Both the position numbers and the translations under genes were made by a program. From positions 1 to 10,026 of the forward strand of contig JACMMQ010000064.1 in NCBI GenBank assembly GCA_014378955.1: a stretch of 10,026 bases of DNA, read 5' to 3'. Positions 1 through 6,017 of this stretch are shown here, one piece after another; positions within the stretch are counted from its first letter, which is position 1; every line of letters begins with the position of its first letter. The DNA comes from Clostridia bacterium. Its GTDB lineage: Bacteria; Bacillota; Clostridia; SK-Y3; JACMMQ01. A model generated the notes under the pieces. It saw only the letters and a list, made by a program, of their open reading frames with translations, was not told where the DNA came from and made no database searches.

Positions 1-788
1 ACGCACAGCACATAGCTTGTAGCATCCCAAAATCGTGGCACGACTATTTTCCCCTTTTCACCATATATCACCGCTTGATTGTCTAATTCCGAACGCACAG
101 CCGATAATAGTGTTGCCATTTGCCCACTATTATAGCCAAAAATCATGGCGTTTTGCTCATCCACGCCTGTTGTGCCGATTTGTGCAAAGCCACTGATTGT
201 ATCAGGCGGCTTGCCAAAAATCATGGATGCGTATGAAACAACATAAATACCAACATCTAAAAGTGCCCCACCCCCTAATGCCTTGTTGAACAAACGTCCT
301 TCAGGCTGCCATTGCGCTCGAAAGCCAAAGCTTGCTTGCAATGACTTCACCTCACCAATAACACCTTGTTCTAGCAATGCACGCACAGCCATGTTTTCAG
401 GGATCGTTCGTGTCCACATCGCCTCCATTAAAAAGACGTTGTTTTTTCTTGCACAAGCAATCATCTCTTGTGCTTGTTTTGCATTCATCGCAAACGGCTT
501 TTCACAAAGCACTGCTTTTTTAGCATTTAAAAACAGCTGTGTATTTTCACAATGGTAGGGATGTGGCGTTGCGATATAAACCACATCAACCGTGCTGTCA
601 TTCGCCATCGCTTCATAACTTGCATATGTTTGAGGCACATCAAATTCACATGCAAAGGTATCCGCTGAGGTTTGCGAACGAGAAGCCACCGCTACCAATT
701 CAGCGCCATCAACCTGTTTGATGGCTGACGCAAACTTTTTTGCAATCGCACCTGTACCTACTATTCCCCATCTTATGCATTGAGGCAT
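1..788 (-). CDS. Gfo/Idh/MocA-family NAD(P)-dependent oxidoreductase, C-terminus cut by window edge
   Basis: Cytoplasmic dehydrogenase of the Gfo/Idh/MocA superfamily, closest in feel to the dimeric dihydrodiol dehydrogenase group; the substrate is probably a sugar or sugar derivative but cannot be named. Visible are the N-terminal Rossmann nucleotide-binding motif GIVGTGAIAKKF (residues 8-19), the family hallmark EKP at 96-98 in CEKPFAMN, MEAMWTR at 121-127, and GGGALLDVGIY at 172-182, which holds the tyrosine used in catalysis in dihydrodiol dehydrogenases. 262 residues are in the window; the family is usually about 330, so roughly 70 residues lie beyond the left edge. The ATG at 788 is preceded by AAGGAG at 806-801. 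That ribosome binding site overlaps the stop codon of the upstream DUF2142 gene, so the two are probably co-transcribed and perhaps translationally coupled. No frameshift is seen. Confidence 0.93.
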   Translation of the reverse strand, partial: MPQCIRWGIVGTGAIAKKFASAIKQVDGAELVAVASRSQTSADTFACEFDVPQTYASYEAMANDSTVDVVYIATPHPYHCENTQLFLNAKKAVLCEKPFAMNAKQAQEMIACARKNNVFLMEAMWTRTIPENMAVRALLEQGVIGEVKSLQASFGFRAQWQPEGRLFNKALGGGALLDVGIYVVSYASMIFGKPPDTISGFAQIGTTGVDEQNAMIFGYNSGQMATLLSAVRSELDNQAVIYGEKGKIVVPRFWDATSYVLC

Positions 789-805
789 AAATTACACAGC
801 TCCTT

Positions 806-2188
806 TTAACAATATTTTAAAATCATGCTATACAGCGTAATAATCAAAATGCAAATGGTCACTAAAAATGACATGGTTTTAAGCTGTTGCGTGACCTTGT
901 TACAAACGTTCAGTTTGCAAAATAGCAAGGACGCTACCAATATGTATGGCAGAAAATATCTACCCTGCAACCCTAAGACTTTCTCACCACCTACTGGTGT
1001 CCACGAGAGGTAAAGAACCGTGGCAATCCCCAAAACACCCATTATGAAGGTCGCAAATATGACCGCGAGGTGATGCATTCGTTCTTTTTTTATTTTTATA
1101 TGATGCCCATCTATCAGGGCAACAAATCCAATGTTTATTAAAATTATTGCAGACACTTTGCTTGATAGAAAGCACGGAATGGGCCAACCAAGAACACTTC
1201 CGACGCTTTCTACAAGCAATGCGCAACCTGTCACACTCAAAAATGTGTTTCGTATTGCAATTATGAATTTAACTGGATGGTGTAAAATGAAAGCTGCTTG
1301 ATCGGGTATGGATGCACCTTCATTGAGCGTAACCATAATGTCCTTTACGCACACTGACCATATGCCATAGCTTACTAACCCAACTGCAGAAACTGCGCAT
1401 ATCGTGATGAAATAATTGAGTTTGTGACGAAATCGACAGCTCGGGATGATAAAGAATAACAGCAATATCGGTAAATATGCCTGTTTTGCTAATGAAATTG
1501 CGACACTCAGTACAAGCATAACCAAAATGTCTTTTGCCCGAAATGGCGTATCCTTTAATTGTGCCTGTTTTAAAACCCAAGCTACTAGCAAAAAGATGAA
1601 CCCGTTCACCACTGAATCACCCGAAAGGACGCTCGCTTGGTATAACGAAAGCGGCGTGAGCGCAACCACAAACATGATAAGTTTATGGTTTGGCGTTATT
1701 TTGATCGCTAATGTAATGAGTGCTACCCAAAATAGCAAATTAAAAATTCTTGCACAATATAATAACCATAAAATATTCATTTGAAATATTCTACCTACAA
1801 ACATACCAAAGCTTTGAGATAGGTAGGTCATCGGTGAATATATGACGACATTTGAAAAGCCGCTAAATTTTCTATCTTGCTGTGCTAATGGAATTTCAAG
1901 CTGTTTCATTGCCTCACGTGTTTTATTGCTATCTTTATTTCCACTGCTATATTGTTGAAAAACAAAATGATCCGCTTCTCTCAAAGACTGTGGTAATGTA
2001 CCTCCAGCACTGCTCCCTATTTTTTCGCCCTTTATAACACCTTCGGATATTTGATAGGCTCTCAAAAAATGACTAGGCTCATCACAACCATAAAACGGAG
2101 GCACTAAAAAAACAAATAGCACGCCAAAAAATAACGATATGCAAGCAAACGCTTTATGTAATGTCCAATTGCTAAAAATATGTTGCAC
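806..2188 (-). CDS. DUF2142 family polytopic membrane protein
   Basis: Predicted multi-pass inner-membrane protein of the DUF2142 family. From memory that family belongs to the GT-C-like clan and often sits near cell-surface polysaccharide genes; no substrate is known. Seen here: an N-terminal membrane segment ending in VPP (29-31), then CDEPSHF (35-41) followed by RAYQISEG, the family's signature first extracytoplasmic loop with its acidic pair. There is also a YSPMTYLSQSFG stretch (117-128), many hydrophobic segments, and near the C-terminus WTPVGG followed by LQGRYFLPY, also typical. I chose the GTG at 2188 (460 residues), because AAGGGGG at 2203-2197 lies eight bases upstream. The in-frame TTG at 2248 has no ribosome binding site and would add 20 polar residues. 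The oxidoreductase follows after 17 bases. A link to surface glycan synthesis is inference. Confidence 0.9.
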   Translation of the reverse strand: MQHIFSNWTLHKAFACISLFFGVLFVFLVPPFYGCDEPSHFLRAYQISEGVIKGEKIGSSAGGTLPQSLREADHFVFQQYSSGNKDSNKTREAMKQLEIPLAQQDRKFSGFSNVVIYSPMTYLSQSFGMFVGRIFQMNILWLLYCARIFNLLFWVALITLAIKITPNHKLIMFVVALTPLSLYQASVLSGDSVVNGFIFLLVAWVLKQAQLKDTPFRAKDILVMLVLSVAISLAKQAYLPILLLFFIIPSCRFRHKLNYFITICAVSAVGLVSYGIWSVCVKDIMVTLNEGASIPDQAAFILHHPVKFIIAIRNTFLSVTGCALLVESVGSVLGWPIPCFLSSKVSAIILINIGFVALIDGHHIKIKKERMHHLAVIFATFIMGVLGIATVLYLSWTPVGGEKVLGLQGRYFLPYILVASLLFCKLNVCNKVTQQLKTMSFLVTICILIITLYSMILKYC

Positions 2189-2195
2189 GTTTTTT

Positions 2196-2203
2196 ACCCC
2201 CTT
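2196..2203 (-). promoter_or_regulatory. Ribosome binding site that fixes the GTG start of the DUF2142 gene
   Basis: On the minus strand AAGGGGGT is followed by AAAAAAC and then GTG, an ideal Shine-Dalgarno spacing. The alternative upstream TTG at 2248 has nothing similar, so this site decides the start. Confidence 0.75.
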
Positions 2204-2268
2204 ATTACCACCGTATAAGAGAATACCATATTTTGACTTCCAGTGCAAGAATTTTATCGATACACTGC

Positions 2269-2296
2269 ACCTTTGTGCTTGTCATAGCATACATTA
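2269..2296 (+). promoter_or_regulatory. Candidate sigma-K-like (mother-cell sporulation) promoter
   Basis: The sequence has AC at 2269-2270, a 17-base spacer and CATACATTA at 2288-2296, which fits the classical sigma-K consensus AC-N17-CATANNNTA. The -10 also fits the sigma-E box CATACAHT. Transcription would start near 2303, almost on the AAAGGAGG ribosome binding site (2301-2308), leaving a very short leader; that is a weakness of this call. Confidence 0.4.
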
Positions 2297-2321
2297 TACC
2301 AAAGGAGGTGAACCCATGCAA
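2293..2321 (-). promoter_or_regulatory. Candidate sigma-A promoter for the DUF2142-oxidoreductase operon
   Basis: On the minus strand a perfect -10 hexamer TATAAT (2298-2293) lies 17 bases downstream of TTGCAT (2321-2316), a weak -35 matching consensus at three of six positions. The leader to the GTG start would be about 100 bases. The -10 shares its bases with the plus-strand sigma-K-like box, so the two promoters would be mutually exclusive in space. Confidence 0.4.
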
Positions 2322-2477
2322 AAAGCAGATAGTTCCTTACTCTTTTTCATCATTATCTTCCTCCTCTTGTTTTATGATGATAGCGCCATTTGCAATAATT
2401 CCAATCGCGTTTCATGCAAAGGGGACAGTAGCATTTTATTTTTCATTTTAGTCTTTTTACTATTATTTTATCAATAG
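2316..2477 (+). CDS. 53-residue hydrophobic protein with an internal repeat, function unknown
   Basis: Not a named family that I recognise. The start is clear: AAAGGAGGTG at 2301-2310, then ATG at 2316. The protein is a 16-residue unit, DSSLLFFIIIFLLLFY (residues 5-20), a polar linker with two cysteines (C26, C34), and a second unit, DSSILFFILVFLLLFY (37-52), with 13 of 16 positions identical. Matching residues often use different codons (for example Ser TCC against AGC), so the similarity is held at protein level. Each unit is long enough for a short membrane helix, so a membrane hairpin or a hydrophobic self-assembling peptide is plausible. It resembles small hydrophobic sporulation proteins such as the YjcZ type in general character, but I cannot assign it there. 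The upstream sigma-K-like promoter suggests mother-cell expression (inference). Confidence 0.75.
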   Translation: MQKADSSLLFFIIIFLLLFYDDSAICNNSNRVSCKGDSSILFFILVFLLLFYQ

Positions 2478-2567
2478 GTAAACAAAGACTTTTGTATGGT
2501 GTGGCATCAAGTGCATTCAAGCAAACATAGGTTCGTACATGACTAAAAAATTGTGTGCATTCTTTCT

Positions 2568-2595
2568 TGGGCGGCGTTAAAACCGCCCATCATTT
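2568..2595 (+). terminator. Possible weak terminator after the 53-residue gene
   Basis: TGGGCGG (2568-2574) and CCGCCCA (2583-2589) form a 7-bp GC-rich stem with an 8-base loop. It is followed by TCATTTT, only a short and interrupted T-tract, so intrinsic termination may be inefficient. It lies about 90 bases past the stop codon. Confidence 0.4.
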
Positions 2596-2712
2596 TAATG
2601 TTGATAGGCTGGTTTTATGCACAAGCAATAGAAGTTTCTATCATATTCTTCCTTCAAAATGCATATCAATGAAGCACACAGAAGTACGTCAAAGGCTTAT
2701 AGAGCAAATCGA

Positions 2713-2889
2713 CCTCGAAAACTCTTAAGAATGGCAATGTCCATTTTTGTAGGGGCGAATCACGATTCGCCCGATACTCTGTGCCAATTTGCACAACGGT
2801 CGATTCGTGAATCGCCCCTACGGTACAGAGAACAAAAAAATGCTTTTCACTAAAAAACCATTAATTACAAGCCGTACGAGTTTTCGAGG
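2713..2889. repeat. 12-bp perfect inverted repeat enclosing the REP-like element
   Basis: CCTCGAAAACTC at 2713-2724 is the exact reverse complement of GAGTTTTCGAGG at 2878-2889. The arms lie 153 bases apart and bracket the REP-like element almost symmetrically. They might be the ends of a larger non-autonomous element of 177 bases. No clear target-site duplication is seen outside the arms, so this is uncertain. Confidence 0.55.
2749..2821. repeat. REP-like palindromic element with three hairpins
   Basis: The ends, GTAGGGGCGAATCACGA (2749-2765) and TCGTGAATCGCCCCTAC (2805-2821), are inverted repeats of 17 bp with one mismatch. Each end also folds on itself: GGGCGAATC with GATTCGCCC (2753-2772), and CGATTC with GAATCG (2801-2814). 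A third hairpin, TGTGC with GCACA, lies between them (2780-2795). The GTAGGGGCGA-type end is, from memory, a very common dispersed intergenic repeat in Bacillota and other bacteria. Its mobility would depend on a transposase elsewhere. Confidence 0.8.
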
Positions 2890-2919
2890 AAACTAAAAAC
2901 AAAATGAGGAGGTTAAAAA

Positions 2920-3225
2920 ATGTTACCAAACAAACTACTACAAATGCTTAGTGGCATTGATGCGAAAAAGATGAAGGAAGGCATCCATGCACTTTCTGAA
3001 TTTTCAAAAACGCAAGAGGGACTTGATTTTTTAGAGCAATTCAAAGGGCTGAGCAGTGCCGATTTACTTAAGAAGATTGAAGATACAAAGCAAAACCCCG
3101 AAAAATTAGAAGATTTTTCAAAAACCTTACAAAACCTTGACCAAGAATCGTTGTTAACACAGCTCTCTAACAATCCTGATTTGTTACAAAAGATGCGTGA
3201 TTACCTAAATCAACCAGGGAAATAA
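2920..3225 (+). CDS. 101-residue helical protein of unknown function, first gene of a small-gene cluster
   Basis: Function not recognised. It has a clear ribosome binding site (GAGGAGG, then seven bases, then ATG). The protein is soluble, highly charged and almost certainly all-helical: it has no membrane segment, no signal peptide and no cysteines. Several short leucine-spaced amphipathic stretches (for example LLKKIEDTKQNPEKL, 50-64) contain NP turns, in NPEKL and NPDLLQKM, suggesting repeated helix-turn-helix-like hairpins used for protein contact. It is followed after 30 bases by another small gene with its own ribosome binding site, and the three genes 2920-3969 run in one direction without an obvious terminator between them, so an operon is likely. 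A spore or coat role is only guessed from the neighbours. Confidence 0.8.
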   Translation: MLPNKLLQMLSGIDAKKMKEGIHALSEFSKTQEGLDFLEQFKGLSSADLLKKIEDTKQNPEKLEDFSKTLQNLDQESLLTQLSNNPDLLQKMRDYLNQPGK

Positions 3226-3255
3226 TTTATAAATAAAGAATATGAGGTGATAATG

Positions 3256-3654
3256 ATGGCAGATAACATTTTAGATAAAATAGCCCCCTTCAAGGAATTG
3301 CTCCAAAATGAGCAGGCGCAAGAAGCGCTTAAGGCCTTGATGGGTTTAATGCAAAATAGTAATAGCAGCAGCACAAACACAACCCATCCCGAGCCGAAAT
3401 TCGAGGCTCAAATTGCACCAGCACAGCACATACCCGAACAACCAAGCGCTTCAAAGCTATCCATAGACGATACGATGACTACCATAATGCGTATCAAAGA
3501 AGTGTATGACAAGGTGTCCACAGCGCCTGATAGCCGTGTAAATTTACTCATGGCACTTAAACCGTATTTAAATAGTCGTCGTAATTCAAAAATCGACTCC
3601 GCTATTCAAATGGTACAATTTACAAAAATTTCAAAAATAATGACCGAATTGTAA
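3256..3654 (+). CDS. 132-residue protein of unknown function with a conserved-looking C-terminal helical motif
   Basis: Function not recognised. I chose the ATG at 3256 because GAGGTGA (3244-3250) is well spaced for it; the GTG at 3247 and the ATG at 3253 are too close. There are three parts: an N-terminal amphipathic helical region (residues 1-33); a low-complexity linker rich in Ser, Asn, Thr, Pro and Gln (34-68); and a C-terminal helical region (69-132). Within the last, SRVNLLMALKPYL (93-105) is followed by basic residues and a hydrophobic helix. From memory, many clostridial small proteins carry a similar LLxALKPYL stretch followed by a basic helix, usually beside other uncharacterised small genes; this needs a database search. 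No membrane segments, no cysteines. It lies 30 bases after the first cluster gene and 12 bases before the third. Confidence 0.8.
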   Translation: MADNILDKIAPFKELLQNEQAQEALKALMGLMQNSNSSSTNTTHPEPKFEAQIAPAQHIPEQPSASKLSIDDTMTTIMRIKEVYDKVSTAPDSRVNLLMALKPYLNSRRNSKIDSAIQMVQFTKISKIMTEL

Positions 3655-3666
3655 GGGGGAATACAT

Positions 3667-3969
3667 ATGTATAGACGCTACTATCCACAAGGCGAAGCGG
3701 CAGCTATGTCACCTGAAGCCATGCCAACCGTGGTTGAAAATGTGGCAATGGAAGATGCTGAAATGATTAAGCCTCAAAAAGCACAGTCAAGCAACTTTAC
3801 CAGCCACATTGTTTCAAACAACCCGTTTAGCGCATTACAAAACATCTTTTGTAATTTTCATATGGATGATTTAATACTCATTGGCCTGCTCTTTTTACTA
3901 CTCCGTGAGGAAATACAAGATGAATTTCTAATATTGATTGTCGTAGCGCTATTATTAATTGGTTTATAA
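3667..3969 (+). CDS. 100-residue protein ending in a doubled hydrophobic segment, function unknown
   Basis: Function not recognised. The ATG at 3667 has AGGGGGA (3654-3660) upstream, just past the preceding stop codon. The N-terminal two thirds are polar, begin MYRRYYPQGE and are rich in Ala, Met and Glu, and look disordered. The C-terminus is a compact hairpin: DDLILIGLLFLLL (67-79), an acidic turn REEIQDE (80-86), and FLILIVVALLLIGL (87-100). Each half is an acidic lead followed by 11-14 aliphatic residues, the same architecture as the two units of the 53-residue protein at 2316. The halves are short for membrane spanning, so shallow membrane insertion or hydrophobic self-assembly is possible. 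From memory, similar C-termini occur in several uncharacterised clostridial proteins. It is the last gene of the three-gene cluster, and no terminator is visible after it. Confidence 0.8.
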   Translation: MYRRYYPQGEAAAMSPEAMPTVVENVAMEDAEMIKPQKAQSSNFTSHIVSNNPFSALQNIFCNFHMDDLILIGLLFLLLREEIQDEFLILIVVALLLIGL

Positions 3970-3984
3970 ATTTCGCAAAAAATA

Positions 3985-4013
3985 TTGTCCTTCACCTCCC
4001 TATCGTGTATAAT
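3985..4013 (+). promoter_or_regulatory. Sigma-A promoter of ppnP
   Basis: TTGTCC (3985-3990) matches the -35 consensus at four of six positions. A 17-base spacer leads to a perfect -10, TATAAT (4008-4013). The predicted start is near 4020, 25 bases before the ATG. It begins only 15 bases after the preceding gene's stop. Confidence 0.7.
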
Positions 4014-4027
4014 AGTGCAAACGATAG
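4000..4027. promoter_or_regulatory. Inverted repeat across the ppnP promoter start, possible operator
   Basis: CTATCGT (4000-4006) and ACGATAG (4021-4027) are perfect 7-bp arms separated by 14 bases. They flank the -10 box and the expected transcription start, where a repressor dimer could block transcription. The arms are short, so chance is not excluded. Confidence 0.35.
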
Positions 4028-4044
4028 TATAGGAGGCATATGAA

Positions 4045-4353
4045 ATGTTTCAAAACGTAAATGTAATTAAAAAAGCAAATGTCTATTTTGATGGCAAGGT
4101 GACAAGCCGTACCGTTGTTTTTGCGGATGGCGAAAAGAAAACCTTGGGCATCATGCTCCCAGGCGAATATGAATTTGGTACCGTTGCAAAGGAAATCATG
4201 GAAGTATTGGGCGGCTCAATGGATGTTTTATTGCCCAATCAAACGGATTGGCAGACCTTTACAGAGGGGCAAAGCTTTGAAGTGCCAAGCAATAGTAAGT
4301 TTAAGCTGGTTGTTAGGGAAGTTTGTGATTATTGTTGTTCATACATAAAATAG
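4045..4353 (+). CDS. ppnP: Pyrimidine/purine nucleoside phosphorylase PpnP
   Basis: Small cytoplasmic cupin-fold enzyme (formerly YaiE, DUF1255/UPF0345). The family splits purine and pyrimidine nucleosides with phosphate to the free base and ribose 1-phosphate, so it works in nucleoside salvage. The match to the E. coli protein as I remember it is good along the whole length: [11 protein letters not shown] (13-23), [11 protein letters not shown] (34-44), [12 protein letters not shown] (61-72), [11 protein letters not shown] (78-88) and a Cys-containing end. At 102 residues it has about eight extra N-terminal residues compared with the roughly 94-residue E. coli enzyme. AGGAGG (4031-4036) is well spaced to the ATG at 4045; the ATG at 4040 opens only a six-codon frame. 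It has its own promoter and a strong terminator, so it is probably monocistronic. Confidence 0.93.
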   Translation: MFQNVNVIKKANVYFDGKVTSRTVVFADGEKKTLGIMLPGEYEFGTVAKEIMEVLGGSMDVLLPNQTDWQTFTEGQSFEVPSNSKFKLVVREVCDYCCSYIK

Positions 4354-4396
4354 TGGAGTGTACCTACACGAGGTAATATTAAATAATTACATACTT

Positions 4397-4436
4397 AAAA
4401 AGATGACTTACGATAAGTGCGTAAGTCATCTTTTTT
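4397..4436. terminator. Strong bidirectional rho-independent terminator
   Basis: AAGATGACTTACG (4400-4412) pairs perfectly with CGTAAGTCATCTT (4420-4432) around a 7-base loop. T-runs follow on the plus strand, and a matching run of A before the stem gives T on the minus strand. It lies between ppnP and the convergent PAS-GGDEF-HD-GYP gene and can end both transcripts. Confidence 0.9.
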
Positions 4437-4486
4437 CTTATAACCAACAAAAAGCGACGGCTATTTATACACATATTATTTTATGT

Positions 4487-5986
4487 TTACCCTACCCACA
4501 AATCCACAAAAACCGCTACAATGCTTGGATCAAAATGTGTGCCTGCACACCGCTTAATTTCCTCTATGGCAGCTGCATGACTAATTGGCTTTTTATACGG
4601 TCTTGTGCTTGTCATTGCATCATAGGCATCAACGATGGTTAAAATGCGTGCAATCTTGGGTATTTCTTCCATTTTGAGTCCTCTTGGATAGCCTTGTCCA
4701 TCCCAGCGTTCATGATGTGATAGAATGTATTCCGCAACATGTGACAGCTCCTGTGATGACGAAGCGATGCGATAGCCGATTTCTGCGTGTTTCTTCATTT
4801 CTTTCCACTCTTCGGGCGTGAGCTTGTCTGGCTTTAATAAAATATGATCTGGTATGGCTATTTTCCCGATGTCGTGTAAAATGGACAGCAAGCTAAGTGC
4901 ATCCATGTCATTATCAGAAAGCTCCATTTTCTCGCCAATTTGAGCGCTTATCAGTTGAAGGCGCTTTGCATGCTCCTCCGTTTCAAAATCTCTTTCCAAA
5001 AGCATCTTTTCAAGCGAAGCGATAATGCCACTGCGTACACTTTTCGACTCTACGAGCTTGTGGCGATACATCCTATCTTCCGCTTCTTTTAATACGAGTT
5101 GAATGTCTTGGTCGCACCGCTCCATCGTGGCGCAACCTATTGCAATGCTTGGCTTTATTGGCGCATCGGTCGTTAGACTGCATAAATCTTTTATTCTGTT
5201 GACAATAATATCTGCAAAAATACTGGGCGCTTTGGGTAACAAAATTGCAAACTCATCCCCACCCCATCGGGTTACGATTCCTTTATTGTGAACGGCTTTG
5301 GTTAGAATATTGGCAATGCTTTTAAGCAGTTCATCTCCCTTTTGATGCCCAAACACATCATTGGTTAATTTAAGTCCATTGACATCACCTATAATAATGG
5401 ATATAGGCAAATCACAGCTTGAATCTAATAACTCTAGCTGGTTTTCAAAGTAGGTGCGATTAAACAGTCCAGTGCCTAGGTCATGGTTGCTTAAATATAC
5501 CAGCTCATCATCCTTCGATTTTTGCAGTGTAACATCTACCATCGTAATCAACGAGGCCTTTAAACCCTCATATTGTATGTTTTCAATAAAAAATTCAACC
5601 CATTTTTCTTCTTGCTCTTTGGTATTCACCTTGTACAAATAACGTACAAGGCGATCGGTACTATCATGCTCACTCACATTGATTTGATGATGTGCCAGCT
5701 CCTGAAAGCAATCGTCAAACATCTGAATGTATGCGCCTTTTTCCCATTTGAGCATTTCAGCTTTGTCATAGTCAAAGATGTTGCCTGCTGCTTGGTTGGC
5801 ATACTTGACGATATCGTCCTGAATAATCATAATGCCCAAAACATTTTGCTCTGCGATCATTCTAAACATATATTCGCTTTCTAAAAAAGCTGCTTCACTA
5901 TTTTTCCTTGAAAAAATAGTGCCGACTTGCATTTTATGAATGATAGCGCGCATCTTAACGTCTAAGAATTTTGAATCATAGCCCAT
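4487..5986 (-). CDS. PAS-GGDEF-HD-GYP cyclic-di-GMP signalling protein
   Basis: Cytoplasmic signalling protein of 499 residues with no membrane segment. A PAS-like sensor (about 38-155) is followed by a GGDEF diguanylate cyclase domain (about 165-310) with GDVNGLKLTND (200-210), FGHQKGDEL and an intact GGDEF at 242-246, so synthesis from GTP is plausible. The position of the RxxD inhibitory site reads HNKG (233-236), so product feedback through that site is probably absent. The C-terminal HD-GYP phosphodiesterase domain (about 330-499) keeps HD 371-372, HAEIG 400-404, HHERWDGQGYP 424-434 and D453, all the metal ligands I would expect; this family hydrolyses c-di-GMP. The ATG at 5986 has AGGGGGG about six bases upstream. 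It follows the thioesterase gene after 31 bases with no terminator between, so the two share a transcript. Which activity dominates cannot be read from sequence. Confidence 0.92.
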   Translation of the reverse strand: MGYDSKFLDVKMRAIIHKMQVGTIFSRKNSEAAFLESEYMFRMIAEQNVLGIMIIQDDIVKYANQAAGNIFDYDKAEMLKWEKGAYIQMFDDCFQELAHHQINVSEHDSTDRLVRYLYKVNTKEQEEKWVEFFIENIQYEGLKASLITMVDVTLQKSKDDELVYLSNHDLGTGLFNRTYFENQLELLDSSCDLPISIIIGDVNGLKLTNDVFGHQKGDELLKSIANILTKAVHNKGIVTRWGGDEFAILLPKAPSIFADIIVNRIKDLCSLTTDAPIKPSIAIGCATMERCDQDIQLVLKEAEDRMYRHKLVESKSVRSGIIASLEKMLLERDFETEEHAKRLQLISAQIGEKMELSDNDMDALSLLSILHDIGKIAIPDHILLKPDKLTPEEWKEMKKHAEIGYRIASSSQELSHVAEYILSHHERWDGQGYPRGLKMEEIPKIARILTIVDAYDAMTSTRPYKKPISHAAAIEEIKRCAGTHFDPSIVAVFVDLWVG

Positions 5987-6017
5987 AGAATGCCCCCCCT
6001 GTTTATGAAATGATTTT

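Larger units (their letters stand above)
2478..2919. other. 442-base gene-free stretch with palindromic repeats
   Basis: No credible gene is seen. The one open frame of note, 2659-2853, runs straight through the palindromic element and lacks a good ribosome binding site. The stretch holds a GC-rich hairpin after the 53-residue gene, a REP-like element, a flanking 12-bp inverted repeat and the strong ribosome binding site GAGGAGG at 2906-2912. A promoter for the 2920 gene must lie here, but I could not find a convincing one. Confidence 0.7.

Noticed and set aside
2233..2260. Plus-strand TTGACT with TATCGA as a vegetative promoter for the 53-residue gene
   Set aside because: The -35 is good, but the -10 matches only weakly and the spacer would be 16 bases; the sigma-K-like fit is better, though neither is proven.
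2749..2821. Possible CRISPR-like repeat unit
   Set aside because: It is a single palindromic element without regularly spaced copies or spacers, and no cas gene is present.
2659..2853. 64-codon open frame on the plus strand
   Set aside because: It is translated through the REP-like palindrome, has no good ribosome binding site and shows no protein-like pattern.
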